A DNA stretch of 64,000 nt from CAJXII01 sp965242915 (GCA_965242915.1 CBDETN010000023.1:62001-126000); one strand, 5' to 3'. Shown: positions 8,265 through 18,991, counted from the stretch's first letter. Notes: generated by a model not told the origin, from the letters alone. Program-made: numbers and translations.

Positions 8265-10544
8265 ATGAGCAAAAAAATAGAACAAAGAAATAGACCAATC
8301 ACAGTTACAATTGATAGTAAAAAATATCAAGGTTTATATGGTCAAACTATTTTAGAGATAGCCAGAGAAAATGATATATATATCCCAACTATGTGTTATT
8401 TAACTAAAGTATCGCCCATAGCTAGTTGTAGAATGTGTGTAGTCGATGTTGACGGTGTTGATGGACATGTGTTAAGTTGTCAAGAAAAAGCAATCGACGG
8501 TGCAGTTATAACAACTAATAATGATGAATTATTTCACCAACGGCAAAATATTATGAAACTTTATGATGTAAATCATCCATTACAATGTGGAGTTTGCGAT
8601 AAAAGCGGTGAGTGTGATTTACAAAATAAAAATTTAGAATTTAAAATACAATCACAAGAATTTGCAGCTAAAAATTTAAATAGAAAGAAAAAGAAGTGGG
8701 GTATTTTAGGATATGACCCAGCATTATGTATCATGTGTGAAAAATGTGTACATACTTGTAATGAAGTTATAGGAAGTGCTGCACTTTATATCAAACCAGG
8801 TGGTTATAAATCAACTATTGATAATAAAATGAGTAGATGTGAACAATGTGGGGATTGCATCTCTGTTTGCCCGGTAGGAGCGTTAGTGTCAAATGAATTT
8901 AAATATACTGCAAATGCTTGGGAAGCTGATAAAATACCAGCTTCTTGCGCTCATTGCAGCAGTGGTTGTGCTTTAATATATAATGTGAAATCTGCGGGAA
9001 GTTTAAACCCTTATGGTAAGATAATTACAAGAGTTACAAATGATTTTGAATTTTCTGCTTTATGTGGTGCCGGAAGATTTGGATTTGGATTTGAAAATAA
9101 AGCTCAAAGTAAAAATCCAGAAGCTTTTAAAAATGCAATTGAAGCAATCAAGACAAGTGATTCTATAAGATTTAATTCTTATATTACAAATGAAGAAGCT
9201 AAGCTTTTGTCAGTTTTAAAAGAAAAAACAGGAATAAAATTAGTAAATGAAGATGCTAAAAATTACCAAAATTTTCTAAATACTTATTGTGAGGCAAGTG
9301 GAAACAGTTTATATACAGGTTCTAATGAAACTATTAAAATTAGTGATGCAATTGTTATGATTGGAACTCGTATCAGTAGAGATAATCCCGGAACAAAATA
9401 TGCAGTAAATATTGCAACAAAAAAACGAAGAGCTCAGTTTGTATATATGCATCCAATTGATGATATAGCTTTACAAAATAAATATACACAGTTTATTAAA
9501 TATGAAGTTGGAAGCGAAGAGGGTGTTATAGCTTTATTGGCATCTTATTTAATCAAAGAAGCATCAGTAGAACATAAAAATTATTTAGAAGATTTAGATA
9601 TTGGATATTTAAGTGGTGAGACAAGTGTCGGGGAAGAAGAGCTTGAATTACTTGAGCAAAGATTTATGAAAGCTAAAAATAAAACTTTGATTGTAGGTGA
9701 AGATTTATATGGACATCCACAAGCTGAAAATATTGCAAAACTAGTTGGATTGATCGATAAATATACAGATTTTGATGTAGTTTTAATTCCATCTCAAACA
9801 AATACTTTAGGTGTCAGTTTAATATGTGAATTAGATGATGATACTGGAAGTAAAGTTGTTGGCTACAATGAAGTTGGAGATTTTATCATCAGCGATAACG
9901 GAACCGGTGATTTACAAGTTCCTGCATTAAATCAGCAAGAGGGTACTTTTGTTTCTATTGATAAAAGAGTTTTAAATACAAATGTAGCATTGAGTTTTGA
10001 CGGATATTGTTTAAATGATATTGTTAATGAATTTTTAGAATATACCCAAGAATATACAGTTGATTATACCTCGCAATTACCAATAAATAAAGGTTTTAAA
10101 GATATTAAATTTGATGATTTACAAAATGGTTATGATAAATATGGTAAAGATTTAAGAGGTTATTATTTAAATACTTCAACATCTGCAAGCAATAAAGAAG
10201 TAAGTTTAGATGAAGTTGAAGATATAAATACTTACAATGGAACTGTGGTTTACAGATGTGAGCCGCTGCATCAGTTCAATAAAAATACTGCAAAATCTTT
10301 ACTGCTTCAAACAAATAATAATTTAAGAGGCAGTGCAGCTTTTGCAATGGCTGCTAAAATAAAAGATGGTGATACTGTAAATATTATTTACGGTTCTCAA
10401 TCTCAAACAAAAAAATTCAAAATTGATACATCAATTAGAGGTACGGTAGCAGTATATCCTACCTTTGACGATGGATTGATGGACAATTTAATTACAAGCG
10501 GGTATCGATTCAAACAAGTACAAATTGAAAGGCAAGAGGCATGA
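8265..10544 (+). CDS. nuoG: NuoG copy 1, with the N7-type motif
   Basis: NuoG conducts electrons through several Fe-S clusters. In this 759-residue copy I see 2Fe-2S ligands C44, C55, C58 and C72; the His-Cys cluster H104, C108, C111 and C117; two ferredoxin 4Fe-4S sets (C155-C165 and C192-C202); and a CxxCxxxC motif at 228-235 with C267 further on, as for cluster N7. The C-terminal part is a molybdopterin-oxidoreductase-like fold. I chose the ATG at 8265, one base after the preceding stop, over an upstream start inside that gene. Its stop overlaps the second nuoG (ATGA). Confidence 0.95.
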   Translation: MSKKIEQRNRPITVTIDSKKYQGLYGQTILEIARENDIYIPTMCYLTKVSPIASCRMCVVDVDGVDGHVLSCQEKAIDGAVITTNNDELFHQRQNIMKLYDVNHPLQCGVCDKSGECDLQNKNLEFKIQSQEFAAKNLNRKKKKWGILGYDPALCIMCEKCVHTCNEVIGSAALYIKPGGYKSTIDNKMSRCEQCGDCISVCPVGALVSNEFKYTANAWEADKIPASCAHCSSGCALIYNVKSAGSLNPYGKIITRVTNDFEFSALCGAGRFGFGFENKAQSKNPEAFKNAIEAIKTSDSIRFNSYITNEEAKLLSVLKEKTGIKLVNEDAKNYQNFLNTYCEASGNSLYTGSNETIKISDAIVMIGTRISRDNPGTKYAVNIATKKRRAQFVYMHPIDDIALQNKYTQFIKYEVGSEEGVIALLASYLIKEASVEHKNYLEDLDIGYLSGETSVGEEELELLEQRFMKAKNKTLIVGEDLYGHPQAENIAKLVGLIDKYTDFDVVLIPSQTNTLGVSLICELDDDTGSKVVGYNEVGDFIISDNGTGDLQVPALNQQEGTFVSIDKRVLNTNVALSFDGYCLNDIVNEFLEYTQEYTVDYTSQLPINKGFKDIKFDDLQNGYDKYGKDLRGYYLNTSTSASNKEVSLDEVEDINTYNGTVVYRCEPLHQFNKNTAKSLLLQTNNNLRGSAAFAMAAKIKDGDTVNIIYGSQSQTKKFKIDTSIRGTVAVYPTFDDGLMDNLITSGYRFKQVQIERQEA

Positions 10545-13021
10545 GTGAAGAAATGAATACAATTACAGTAACGATTGACGGCAAAGAGTGTAAAGCAAAA
10601 GAGGGTGAGTTTATTTTAAATATTGCTAGAGCAAATGATATATTTGTTCCAGCGATATGTTATCTAACAAGATGTTCACCAACTTTAGCTTGCCGGCTTT
10701 GTTTAGTTGAAGCAGACGGCAAGCAGGTATATTCTTGTAATGCAAAAGCAAAAGATGGTATGACAATAGCTACTAGTACAGAAAATATTGAAAAAGAACG
10801 AACAGCTATTATGGAAGTTTATGATGTAAACCATCCATTACAATGCGGTGTTTGTGACCAAAGTGGAGAGTGTGAACTTCAAAACTACAATATTTATCAA
10901 AAAATTGGTAAGCAGAGTTATACAGTACGAGATGTGCATAGACCTGCAACCAACTGGGGTGTAATGAACTATGACCCGGGGCTTTGTATAGTTTGTGAAA
11001 AGTGTGTAACTGTTTGTAAAGATATGATAGGTTCATCGGCTTTGGGTACAGTTAAAAGAGGTGCAGATACTTTAGATGCTGACTTTAAAGCTAATATGCC
11101 TAAAGATGCTTATGCAATGTGGAATAAATTAAATAAAAACTTAATTGGATTTGAAGAAGATAAATGTACTGATTGTGGTGAGTGTATCGCTGTTTGTCCT
11201 GTTGGTGCATTAGTCAGCTCTGATTTCCAATATAAATCAAATGCTTGGGAGCTTGAAAAAATACCGGCATCTAATCCATACAGCTCAGATTGTGCATTGA
11301 TGTATTATGAAGTTAAACATGATTCAATTGAAAACAATACTGAAAAAAGAATTTACAGAGTAACAAATGATTCTCATTATGTATCTTTAAGCGGGGCTGC
11401 AAGATTTGCTTTTGATTATTCAAATAAAGTTGAATCAAAAGATACTGAAGCTTTTGCAAAAGCTGTTGAAGCTGTTAAAGATGCAGATACTATTAAGTTT
11501 AGTTCATATATCACAAATGAAGAAGCTTTAATGCTGCAAAAAATGAAAGATAAGTTAGGTGTTAAGTTAGTTAATAATGACGCTTTAAGATATCAAAATT
11601 TCTTAAAAGATTATTCTAGTGTAACAGGAAGTACTTTATATAATGGAAATTTACAAGATATTCACAATAGTAACTTTTTAATCTCTGTTGGTTCATATCT
11701 AAAGTCTGATGCTCCAAATGTGAGATATGCATTTAACAATGCAATTACAATGAACAAAGGTGCAGGATTGTATTTTCACCCAATGGGAGATACTACGGTT
11801 GAAGGATTTGGTAAGAAGGGTAAAAATATAGAAACTATTTACCATAAAGTAGCAGCAGAAGAAGCTGTATTATATTTTATTCTTGATCAATTTGGAAAAG
11901 ACCTGCCAAAAGATACAGCTGATTATCTTGAAAGTCTAAGAGAAGTTAAAATTAAAACAGTTACTGAAATTATCAAAGAACAAGTTACTGAGACCGTTGT
12001 TGATGCCGAAACAGGAGAAGAAAAAGAAGTAACTAAAATGGTTCCTAAAAAAGTTAGTTCTGAAGTTGAATATACTTCTACAAAACTTCTTGAACTTTTT
12101 GGTTCAGATGATACTTTATTAGAAACTATGGAAATAATGTTAGATAAAAAAGATACTTTCAGTTTAGTTATAGGTGAAGATTGTATCACTCATGCTCAAA
12201 GTTCAAATATAGCAAAACTATGTGGTTTAATTGAAAAAACAACTGATTTCAAAGTTGTAATTATACCAACACAAACAAATACTTTAGGTGTTAGTTTAAT
12301 TTGTACATTAGATAATGAGACTGGAAGTAAAGTTGTCGGGTACAATAAAAAAGCTAATTTCCAATTAAGTGCTTTAGGTGACGGTGATTTAGATATGCCG
12401 GCACTTAATCAGCAAGAGGGAACATTTACAAATATAGATAAAAAAGTAGTTCCTACAAATGCAGCAATGCCATATAATGGATATGTATTAAATGATATTG
12501 CAAATGAAGTTTTAGATTTATGTGAAGAGACAAAAGTAGAATATACAATTGATTATACAAAAGAACTTTTTAACAAAGTAGATTTTGATAATCTTGAAAA
12601 TGAATTCACAAATGACTGGGTTGAGCACAGAGGATATGAATTAAAACCTCAAACTGTTAAGAGAAGCAGTAAAGTTAAACATATTTCTGATATTAGTGAT
12701 ATGGATGACACAGTTATCTATAAAGCAAATCAAATCAATCAGTTCAATGAATTTACAGCATGTGCTAATCAATTTAAAAATGACAAAGTTGCGTTGTTTG
12801 TATCAAATGACTTACTTGTAAAACTAGAATTAAATGCGGGTGATATGGTAAATGTTGAAGCTAACGGAGAAAGTTTAGAATTGGAAGTAATTTTAGATGT
12901 TCAACTAAGTGGAAATATTGCTTATGTGCCATATTATGATAAACAAATTGCTAGTTGTAAGTTATTTAACGGCTATAGATTTAATAATGCCCAGATAAAT
13001 AAAATCCAAAAGAAGGTGTAA
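10541..13021 (+). CDS. nuoG: NuoG copy 2, lacking the N7-type motif
   Basis: This is a second, 826-residue NuoG, clearly a paralogue of the upstream copy (shared QTNTLGVSLIC and NQQEGTF regions). It keeps the 2Fe-2S set (C40, C51, C54, C66), the His-Cys set (H98, C102, C105, C111) and both ferredoxin sets (C149-C159 and C209-C219). At the N7 position only C251 remains (IPASNPYSSDCALMY), and the downstream Cys is Ser. It also has an added charged stretch of about 45 residues near 465-510. The ATG overlaps the first copy's stop by 4 bases, so the two are probably made together. Confidence 0.94.
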   Translation: MSEEMNTITVTIDGKECKAKEGEFILNIARANDIFVPAICYLTRCSPTLACRLCLVEADGKQVYSCNAKAKDGMTIATSTENIEKERTAIMEVYDVNHPLQCGVCDQSGECELQNYNIYQKIGKQSYTVRDVHRPATNWGVMNYDPGLCIVCEKCVTVCKDMIGSSALGTVKRGADTLDADFKANMPKDAYAMWNKLNKNLIGFEEDKCTDCGECIAVCPVGALVSSDFQYKSNAWELEKIPASNPYSSDCALMYYEVKHDSIENNTEKRIYRVTNDSHYVSLSGAARFAFDYSNKVESKDTEAFAKAVEAVKDADTIKFSSYITNEEALMLQKMKDKLGVKLVNNDALRYQNFLKDYSSVTGSTLYNGNLQDIHNSNFLISVGSYLKSDAPNVRYAFNNAITMNKGAGLYFHPMGDTTVEGFGKKGKNIETIYHKVAAEEAVLYFILDQFGKDLPKDTADYLESLREVKIKTVTEIIKEQVTETVVDAETGEEKEVTKMVPKKVSSEVEYTSTKLLELFGSDDTLLETMEIMLDKKDTFSLVIGEDCITHAQSSNIAKLCGLIEKTTDFKVVIIPTQTNTLGVSLICTLDNETGSKVVGYNKKANFQLSALGDGDLDMPALNQQEGTFTNIDKKVVPTNAAMPYNGYVLNDIANEVLDLCEETKVEYTIDYTKELFNKVDFDNLENEFTNDWVEHRGYELKPQTVKRSSKVKHISDISDMDDTVIYKANQINQFNEFTACANQFKNDKVALFVSNDLLVKLELNAGDMVNVEANGESLELEVILDVQLSGNIAYVPYYDKQIASCKLFNGYRFNNAQINKIQKKV

Positions 13022-13024
13022 AAG

Positions 13025-13987
13025 ATGGATAACGATATTTTAATGACGATTGTCAAAGCAGTTGTAATATTAACGGTATTTTCTGCTCTTGCAGGATTTA
13101 CTACTTATATTGAAAGAAAGATTCTTGCATTTATGCAAAGAAGACTTGGACCTACTCATGTTGGTCCATTTGGCTTGTTACAAATTGCAGCAGATGGTAT
13201 AAAACTTTTTACAAAAGAAGACTTTATCCCTCAGCATGCAAACAGACCAATTTTTATGATAGCACCTGTAATTACAGCTGCAACAGCATTTATAGCAATG
13301 AGTGCTGTACCATTTTTACCAGGTGTGATTATATCTGATATAAATGTTGGATTATTATTTGTTCTTGGTGTTATGGCAACCGGACTTTATGGACCGCTTC
13401 TAGGTGGTATGGCACAAGCTAATAAATGGGGTTTATTAGGTGGGGCTAGAACTGCTATTCAACTTTTAAGTTATGAAGTAGTAACTGGTTTATCTATATT
13501 AGCACCTTTAATGATGGTAGGAAGTTTATCTCTAATTGATATAAATAACTATCAAGCCGGCGGAGTATCTAACTGGATTGTATGGACTCAGCCTTTAGCA
13601 TTTGGTTTATTTTTGATTGCTGGATATGCTGAAACAAACAGAACACCATTTGATTTATTAGAGCATGAAGCTGAGATTGTTGCTGGTTATGCAACTGAAT
13701 ATTCTGGTATGAGATGGGGTATGTTTTTTATTGGTGAGTATGCAAACCTTTTCACTATTACATTTGTAACTGTTCTACTCTTCCTTGGTGGATTTAATGA
13801 TATGTGGTTTATCCCGGGTGCAATAGCAATTTTATTAAAAGTTATGTTTTTGATTTTCCTATTTTTATGGACAAGAGCATCGTGGCCGCATGTAAGACCA
13901 GATCAACTTATGTGGTTATGTTGGAAAATATTAATGCCGTTAGCAATAGTGAATATTGTAATCACTGGTTTTGTGATGATGGTATAA
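13025..13987 (+). CDS. nuoH: NuoH, complex I quinone-site membrane subunit
   Basis: NuoH connects the quinone site to the proton-pumping arm. The 320-residue protein has about eight membrane helices and the loop IERKILAFMQRRLGPTHVGP, the family signature. The later loop AETNRTPFDLLEHEAEIVAG carries the conserved acidic residues. It starts 3 bases after the second nuoG. Confidence 0.97.
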   Translation: MDNDILMTIVKAVVILTVFSALAGFTTYIERKILAFMQRRLGPTHVGPFGLLQIAADGIKLFTKEDFIPQHANRPIFMIAPVITAATAFIAMSAVPFLPGVIISDINVGLLFVLGVMATGLYGPLLGGMAQANKWGLLGGARTAIQLLSYEVVTGLSILAPLMMVGSLSLIDINNYQAGGVSNWIVWTQPLAFGLFLIAGYAETNRTPFDLLEHEAEIVAGYATEYSGMRWGMFFIGEYANLFTITFVTVLLFLGGFNDMWFIPGAIAILLKVMFLIFLFLWTRASWPHVRPDQLMWLCWKILMPLAIVNIVITGFVMMV

Positions 13988-13994
13988 GGAGAGA

Positions 13995-14612
13995 ATGATG
14001 AGTATTAAAGAGAGAAACATAGGATCACAAGAGTACATAAATGTACAACAAGATGATTATCCAACAACCGGGTGGGGACAATTCAAACAAGTTGTAGATA
14101 GAACTTTAAGCGTAGAGCTTTTTAAAGGTCTTGGTATTACATTTGGAATTATGAAAAAAGCATTATTCAAAAATGAGATGGCTACAGTAAAATATCCATT
14201 AGAAAAGTTACCGATTAGTCCAAGATACAGAGCTGTACATAAACTTTTAGGGTTACTTGAAAGTGGAAACAACAGATGTATCGGATGTGGACTTTGTGAA
14301 AAATTTTGTATAGCAAATTGTATTAGAATTGATACTAAAATTGATGAAAATTCTAGAAAAGAAGTTTTAGAATATTCAATCAATCTAGGTCGTTGTATTT
14401 TTTGTGGATATTGTGCAGAAGTTTGTCCTGAGTTGGCAATTGTACATAGCGGAAGATATGAAAATGCAAGTGAGCAAAGAAATCATTTTGTAATTAAAGA
14501 TGATCTGTTAACTCCTCTTGATTTCCTTCAAGACCAACAAGAGTTCCCAGGTTTTGGCGCAGTATCTAACGATGCTGATGAAAAAATTAAACAAACACCA
14601 TTAGCGTATTAA
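13995..14612 (+). CDS. nuoI: NuoI, 8Fe ferredoxin subunit
   Basis: NuoI carries clusters N6a and N6b. Two 4Fe-4S motifs are visible, CIGCGLCEKFC and CIFCGYCAEVCPE. In the first the usual CP is CI, a mild departure. At 205 residues its length is normal. Two ATGs lie in tandem (13995 and 13998) behind AAGGAGA; the spacing slightly favours the second. Confidence 0.95.
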   Translation: MMSIKERNIGSQEYINVQQDDYPTTGWGQFKQVVDRTLSVELFKGLGITFGIMKKALFKNEMATVKYPLEKLPISPRYRAVHKLLGLLESGNNRCIGCGLCEKFCIANCIRIDTKIDENSRKEVLEYSINLGRCIFCGYCAEVCPELAIVHSGRYENASEQRNHFVIKDDLLTPLDFLQDQQEFPGFGAVSNDADEKIKQTPLAY

Positions 14613-14622
14613 GGAGTATAAA

Positions 14623-15201
14623 ATGTTTGAAGTAGTAGCTTTTTATTTATTTGCTTTGTTAACAATAACAATGTTTAGTATAACAGTGATGACAAAGAAT
14701 GCTTTGTATGCACTTAGTTCACTGGCCGCAGGTATGATTTTCATATCAGCATTCTTTTTCTTATTGAATGCAGACTTTTTAGGTGTTGTACAAATTGTAG
14801 TTTATACAGGTGCAGTTATGGCACTTTATGCATTTGGTATGATGTTTTTTGATTCAATTAGTGATATTGATGAAACTATATCAAATCCAAGATTGGCATT
14901 TTTCTTAACAGGTGTTGTGGCACTTATTGTTGTTATGATATTTATGGCTCCTGTTATCGGTGCAAATGTTGAAGTCTTTTATCCTGTACATCCAGATTAT
15001 GGAAATGTACAAGATGTAGGTTTAGTGTTATTTACTAAATATCTTGTACCCTTTGAAGTAGCAGCTGTTATGTTACTTGTTGCTATGATCGGCGGGATTA
15101 TACTTGCAGGTAAAAAAATGGATATATCAATTACACAATTAAGTGAAGCTGATGTTGATAAGCATCATACAGATACAGAAATTGCAAAGGATCTTAAATG
15201 A
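14623..15201 (+). CDS. nuoJ: NuoJ, complex I membrane subunit
   Basis: NuoJ is a membrane subunit of 192 residues with five hydrophobic segments. The segment GVVQIVVYTGAVMALYAFGMM matches the conserved third helix with its pi-bulge. A hydrophilic tail of about 30 residues follows the last helix. The gene overlaps nuoK by 4 bases. Confidence 0.95.
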   Translation: MFEVVAFYLFALLTITMFSITVMTKNALYALSSLAAGMIFISAFFFLLNADFLGVVQIVVYTGAVMALYAFGMMFFDSISDIDETISNPRLAFFLTGVVALIVVMIFMAPVIGANVEVFYPVHPDYGNVQDVGLVLFTKYLVPFEVAAVMLLVAMIGGIILAGKKMDISITQLSEADVDKHHTDTEIAKDLK

Positions 15202-15503
15202 GTATAACATTAAATGATTATTTAGCATTAAGTACGGTTCTTTTTGCTATTGGTATGTTTGGAGCAGTTAGAAGAAAAAATCTTTTAATGCTGTTTTTCT
15301 CAACAGAAATTATGTTAAATGCCGTAAACATCGGGATGGCTGCAATTTCTAAGTTTCATGGAGATTTAACAGGTCAAATGTTTGCATTTTTTATTATTGC
15401 TATTGCTGCAAGCGAAGTTGCTATTGGACTTGGATTATTGATATTATGGTTTAAGCGAAAAAATACTTTAAATCTTGATTCATTACAAAGTATGGAAGGT
15501 TAA
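15198..15503 (+). CDS. nuoK: NuoK, complex I membrane subunit
   Basis: NuoK is a three-helix antiporter-related subunit of 101 residues. The helix containing STEIMLNAVNIGMAA and the later AASEVAIGLGLLIL carry the two conserved intramembrane Glu residues. Its length matches the family. The start overlaps the nuoJ stop. Confidence 0.96.
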   Translation: MSITLNDYLALSTVLFAIGMFGAVRRKNLLMLFFSTEIMLNAVNIGMAAISKFHGDLTGQMFAFFIIAIAASEVAIGLGLLILWFKRKNTLNLDSLQSMEG

Positions 15504-15505
15504 AA

Positions 15506-17449
15506 ATGGAAAGTTATTTATATATAGCATTATTTGCTCCACTTGTTGGTTCATTAATAGCTGCACTTTTTGGTAATAGTCCAAAACAATTATTTACAGG
15601 TTTAATTACATCAGGTTTATTAGGTGTTTCATTTATAGCATCTTTGAATTTATTATTTCATGTATTTACAACAGAGCAAATTATTCATGTTAAGATGATG
15701 GATTGGATTGTAATAGGAAATGTTGATATTCCTTTTGGTTTTGTTGTTGATCAAGTAAGTGTTGTTATGATGGTTGTTGTTACTTTGGTTTCAACAATGG
15801 TACATATTCACTCAATTGGATATATGAATCATGATAAAGGTTTTAACAGATTTTTCTCATACCTTTCAGCATTTGTATTTTCAATGATGATTTTAGTTAT
15901 GAGTGATAACTTTGCCGGATTATTTATAGGTTGGGAAGGGGTGGGACTTTGTTCTTGGCTTCTAATTGGTTTTTGGTATCATAAAGAAGATGTTAAAAAA
16001 TCAGATGATATGTATAAGTCACCTTATTCAACTTTATCTCCACACTCATCAATCTCTCCGGCTTATGCTGCAAATGAAGCGTTTATCACAAATAGAGTTG
16101 CCGATTTAGGTATGCTAATCGGTATGATGTTGATTTTCTGGAATTTAGGAACTTTACAATATGATGCAGTATTTGCAAATATTGGAACTTTAGATCACGG
16201 TTTAATAATAGCAATAGCAGCTTTCCTTTTTATTGGTGCTATGGGTAAATCAGCACAATTTCCATTTAATGCATGGTTGGCAAATGCGATGGAAGGTCCT
16301 ACACCGGTATCTGCATTAATTCATGCAGCTACAATGGTAACAGCCGGTGTTTATTTAGTAATTAGAGCAAATGAAATTTTTACTGTTGTACCGGAAGTCG
16401 GATATGTAATAGCTGGTCTTGGTGCTTTTGTAGCAATTGGTGCTGCAACTATGGCTTTAGTTGCTACTAATATCAAAAAGATTATCGCATACTCAACATT
16501 GTCTCAACTTGGATATATGTTCGTAGCTGCTGGTCTTGGTGCTTATTGGGTAGCATTGTTTCACCTAGCAACTCATGCATTTTTTAAATCTGTATTATTC
16601 CTTGGTGCTGGTAATGTTATGCATGCAATGAATGATGAGATTAGTATTAAAAAGATGGGTGGACTTAAAAAGTATATGCCACAAACAGCACTCATTATGA
16701 CAATAGCTTCTGTAGCACTTGCTGGTATATTCCCACTTGCCGGTTTCTGGTCTAAAGATTTAATTTTAGAAGTTGCATTTGGAAGCCACGCTTATATTAT
16801 CTGGACGGTATTATGGATAACAGCTGGTTTATCAGCATTTTATTCATTTAGACTTGTTATGTATGTATTCTATGGAAAAGAAAACTGGAGTCACAATAAA
16901 GAGGATGATAATTATCAACATCCTCATGAAACATATCCATTTGTAATTGCAGCTATGACACCATTGGCGGTTTTAGCAGTTATTGCTGGTGCTTTTGAAC
17001 ATAGTTATATAGAGATGGTAACAAAATTATTACCAGCTCTTGATATTCATGTCAGCACTGTTGTATTTTATACTATAATGGCAGTTACAACAGCAATAGC
17101 AGCTGGTGGAATTATCTTTGCTGTATTAAAATACAATAAAAGTGGAACATATTTTAGTAAACAATTTGAACATGGAATAATATATAAATTATTGGCAAAC
17201 CAATATTATATACCATATTTAATTGATAAAGTTTTATTAAAACCATATTTAGCTTTATCAAAATGGAGTTGGAAAGAGATTGATATGAAAATTATCGATA
17301 CTATAGTAGATACTATTGCAAGCGGTATTTATGCAGGTGGTGAAGAGTCGAGAGCTATGCAAACAGGAAATCTATCAAGAGCATTAAAATGGATGGTAAC
17401 AGGTATTGTTGTCTTATTGATTTTAGTTGTACTTGGTACAATGAAGTAA
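15506..17449 (+). CDS. nuoL: NuoL, antiporter-like proton-pumping subunit
   Basis: NuoL is the distal proton-pumping subunit with the long lateral helix. The 647-residue protein has FAGLFIGWEGVGLCSWLLIG with the key Glu, then KSAQFPFNAWLANAMEGPTP and HAATMVTAGVYL, which are diagnostic. The C-terminal segment after residue 570 includes an amphipathic region and a final anchor helix, as expected for the lateral arm. Confidence 0.97.
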   Translation: MESYLYIALFAPLVGSLIAALFGNSPKQLFTGLITSGLLGVSFIASLNLLFHVFTTEQIIHVKMMDWIVIGNVDIPFGFVVDQVSVVMMVVVTLVSTMVHIHSIGYMNHDKGFNRFFSYLSAFVFSMMILVMSDNFAGLFIGWEGVGLCSWLLIGFWYHKEDVKKSDDMYKSPYSTLSPHSSISPAYAANEAFITNRVADLGMLIGMMLIFWNLGTLQYDAVFANIGTLDHGLIIAIAAFLFIGAMGKSAQFPFNAWLANAMEGPTPVSALIHAATMVTAGVYLVIRANEIFTVVPEVGYVIAGLGAFVAIGAATMALVATNIKKIIAYSTLSQLGYMFVAAGLGAYWVALFHLATHAFFKSVLFLGAGNVMHAMNDEISIKKMGGLKKYMPQTALIMTIASVALAGIFPLAGFWSKDLILEVAFGSHAYIIWTVLWITAGLSAFYSFRLVMYVFYGKENWSHNKEDDNYQHPHETYPFVIAAMTPLAVLAVIAGAFEHSYIEMVTKLLPALDIHVSTVVFYTIMAVTTAIAAGGIIFAVLKYNKSGTYFSKQFEHGIIYKLLANQYYIPYLIDKVLLKPYLALSKWSWKEIDMKIIDTIVDTIASGIYAGGEESRAMQTGNLSRALKWMVTGIVVLLILVVLGTMK

Positions 17450-17461
17450 GGGGAGAGAAGA

Positions 17462-18991
17462 ATGGAACATATTTTATCAATTTTGATATTTTTTCCAGCA
17501 TTTGCAGCTGCGATTGGTTTTATGGTAGACAAAAATGCAATTAGAACATACGGTATACTAGTAACAGCAATAGAGTTTGCAATTGCTTGTTTTATGTGGT
17601 TTAGTTTTGACAGTAGTGTAGCTGGTATGCAGTTTACTGAATATATATCAATGATAGCAAGTTATGGTATCGGGTACAATTTAGGAATAGATGGTATCTC
17701 ATTGGTTTTAGTGATGATGACAACATTTATGACAATGATTTCACTTATTGGATTAACTGAAAAAAGAGAGTTGAAAAGTTTAATCATTACAGTTTTATTC
17801 TTAGAGATGACAATGGTTGGAGTTTTCTTATCACTTGATGCAATTTTATTTTATGTATTCTGGGAATTATCACTTGTACCAATGCTTTACATTGTTGGAG
17901 CTTGGGGTGGAAAACTTAGAATTTATGCATCAGTTAAATTTTTCTTATATACCTTTTTTGGTTCATTAGTTATGCTTGTAGGTATGCTATTTTTAGGTTA
18001 TGTATATTTTCAAACTACAGGAAGCTGGAGCTTTAGTTTAGTTGATTGGAATAGTGTAAGAATGTTGTCGTACAATATGCAGCTTTGGTTATTTGTAGCA
18101 TTCTTTATGGGATTTGCTATCAAAGTACCTATGGTGCCATTTCATACATGGCTTCCATATGCTCACGGACAAGCACCAACAATTGGTTCGGTTATACTTG
18201 CCGCGGTTCTGCTAAAAATGGGTGCTTATGGATTTATTAGATTCTCATTACCATTATTTCCAGATGCTGCGGTTGCATTTATGATACCAATGGCTGTTTT
18301 AGCAATAATTGCGATTATTTATACTGCAATGGTAGCTTATGCTCAAGAAGATATAAAGCAGGTAATTGCCTATAGTTCAGTATCTCACATGGGTGTAATT
18401 ATTTTAGGTATTTTTGCACTTAATGTTGAAGGTATCGGCGGGTCAATTTTCTTAATGATTTCACATGGTATTGTATCAGGGGCTCTGTTTATGTTAGTCG
18501 GGGTCATATATGATAGGAAACATACTAAGATGATGAGTGAATTTGGCGGATTGGCAAAAGTTATGCCAATGTATGCAGTTATCTTTGGTATTATGCTGAT
18601 GGCTTCGGTTGGATTACCATTAACAATTGGTTTTGTCGGTGAATTTTTAAGTCTTCTTGGATTTTTTGCAGTATCACCAATATTAACAGCAGCAGCAGGA
18701 CTTACAATTATTCTGGGTGCTGTTTATATGCTTGTACTTTACAAAAGAACTTTCTTTGGACCAATTACAAATCCAATTAATGAAAAATTACAAGATATAA
18801 AAGGTAGAGAAATAGCTGCTTTAGTACCATTGGTTATGTTAGTTGTTATTCTTGGAGTTTATCCAAAGCCAATTTTAGAACCAGTTAATACAAGTGTAAA
18901 AGAGTTGGTGCAAACAATGTATATAAAAGCAGTAACACCTGAGGCAAAAGCAACAATTGCATCAGTGAATACAATTGGGGAGGCAAAATAA
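17462..18991 (+). CDS. nuoM: NuoM, antiporter-like proton-pumping subunit
   Basis: NuoM is a 509-residue antiporter-like subunit with about 14 helices. FYVFWELSLVPMLYIVGAWGG carries the conserved Glu, and KVPMVPFHTWLPYAHGQAPT is the classic signature with the Lys in the following helices. The start is an ATG preceded by GGGGAGAAG. Its stop shares one base with the nuoN ATG. Confidence 0.97.
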   Translation: MEHILSILIFFPAFAAAIGFMVDKNAIRTYGILVTAIEFAIACFMWFSFDSSVAGMQFTEYISMIASYGIGYNLGIDGISLVLVMMTTFMTMISLIGLTEKRELKSLIITVLFLEMTMVGVFLSLDAILFYVFWELSLVPMLYIVGAWGGKLRIYASVKFFLYTFFGSLVMLVGMLFLGYVYFQTTGSWSFSLVDWNSVRMLSYNMQLWLFVAFFMGFAIKVPMVPFHTWLPYAHGQAPTIGSVILAAVLLKMGAYGFIRFSLPLFPDAAVAFMIPMAVLAIIAIIYTAMVAYAQEDIKQVIAYSSVSHMGVIILGIFALNVEGIGGSIFLMISHGIVSGALFMLVGVIYDRKHTKMMSEFGGLAKVMPMYAVIFGIMLMASVGLPLTIGFVGEFLSLLGFFAVSPILTAAAGLTIILGAVYMLVLYKRTFFGPITNPINEKLQDIKGREIAALVPLVMLVVILGVYPKPILEPVNTSVKELVQTMYIKAVTPEAKATIASVNTIGEAK

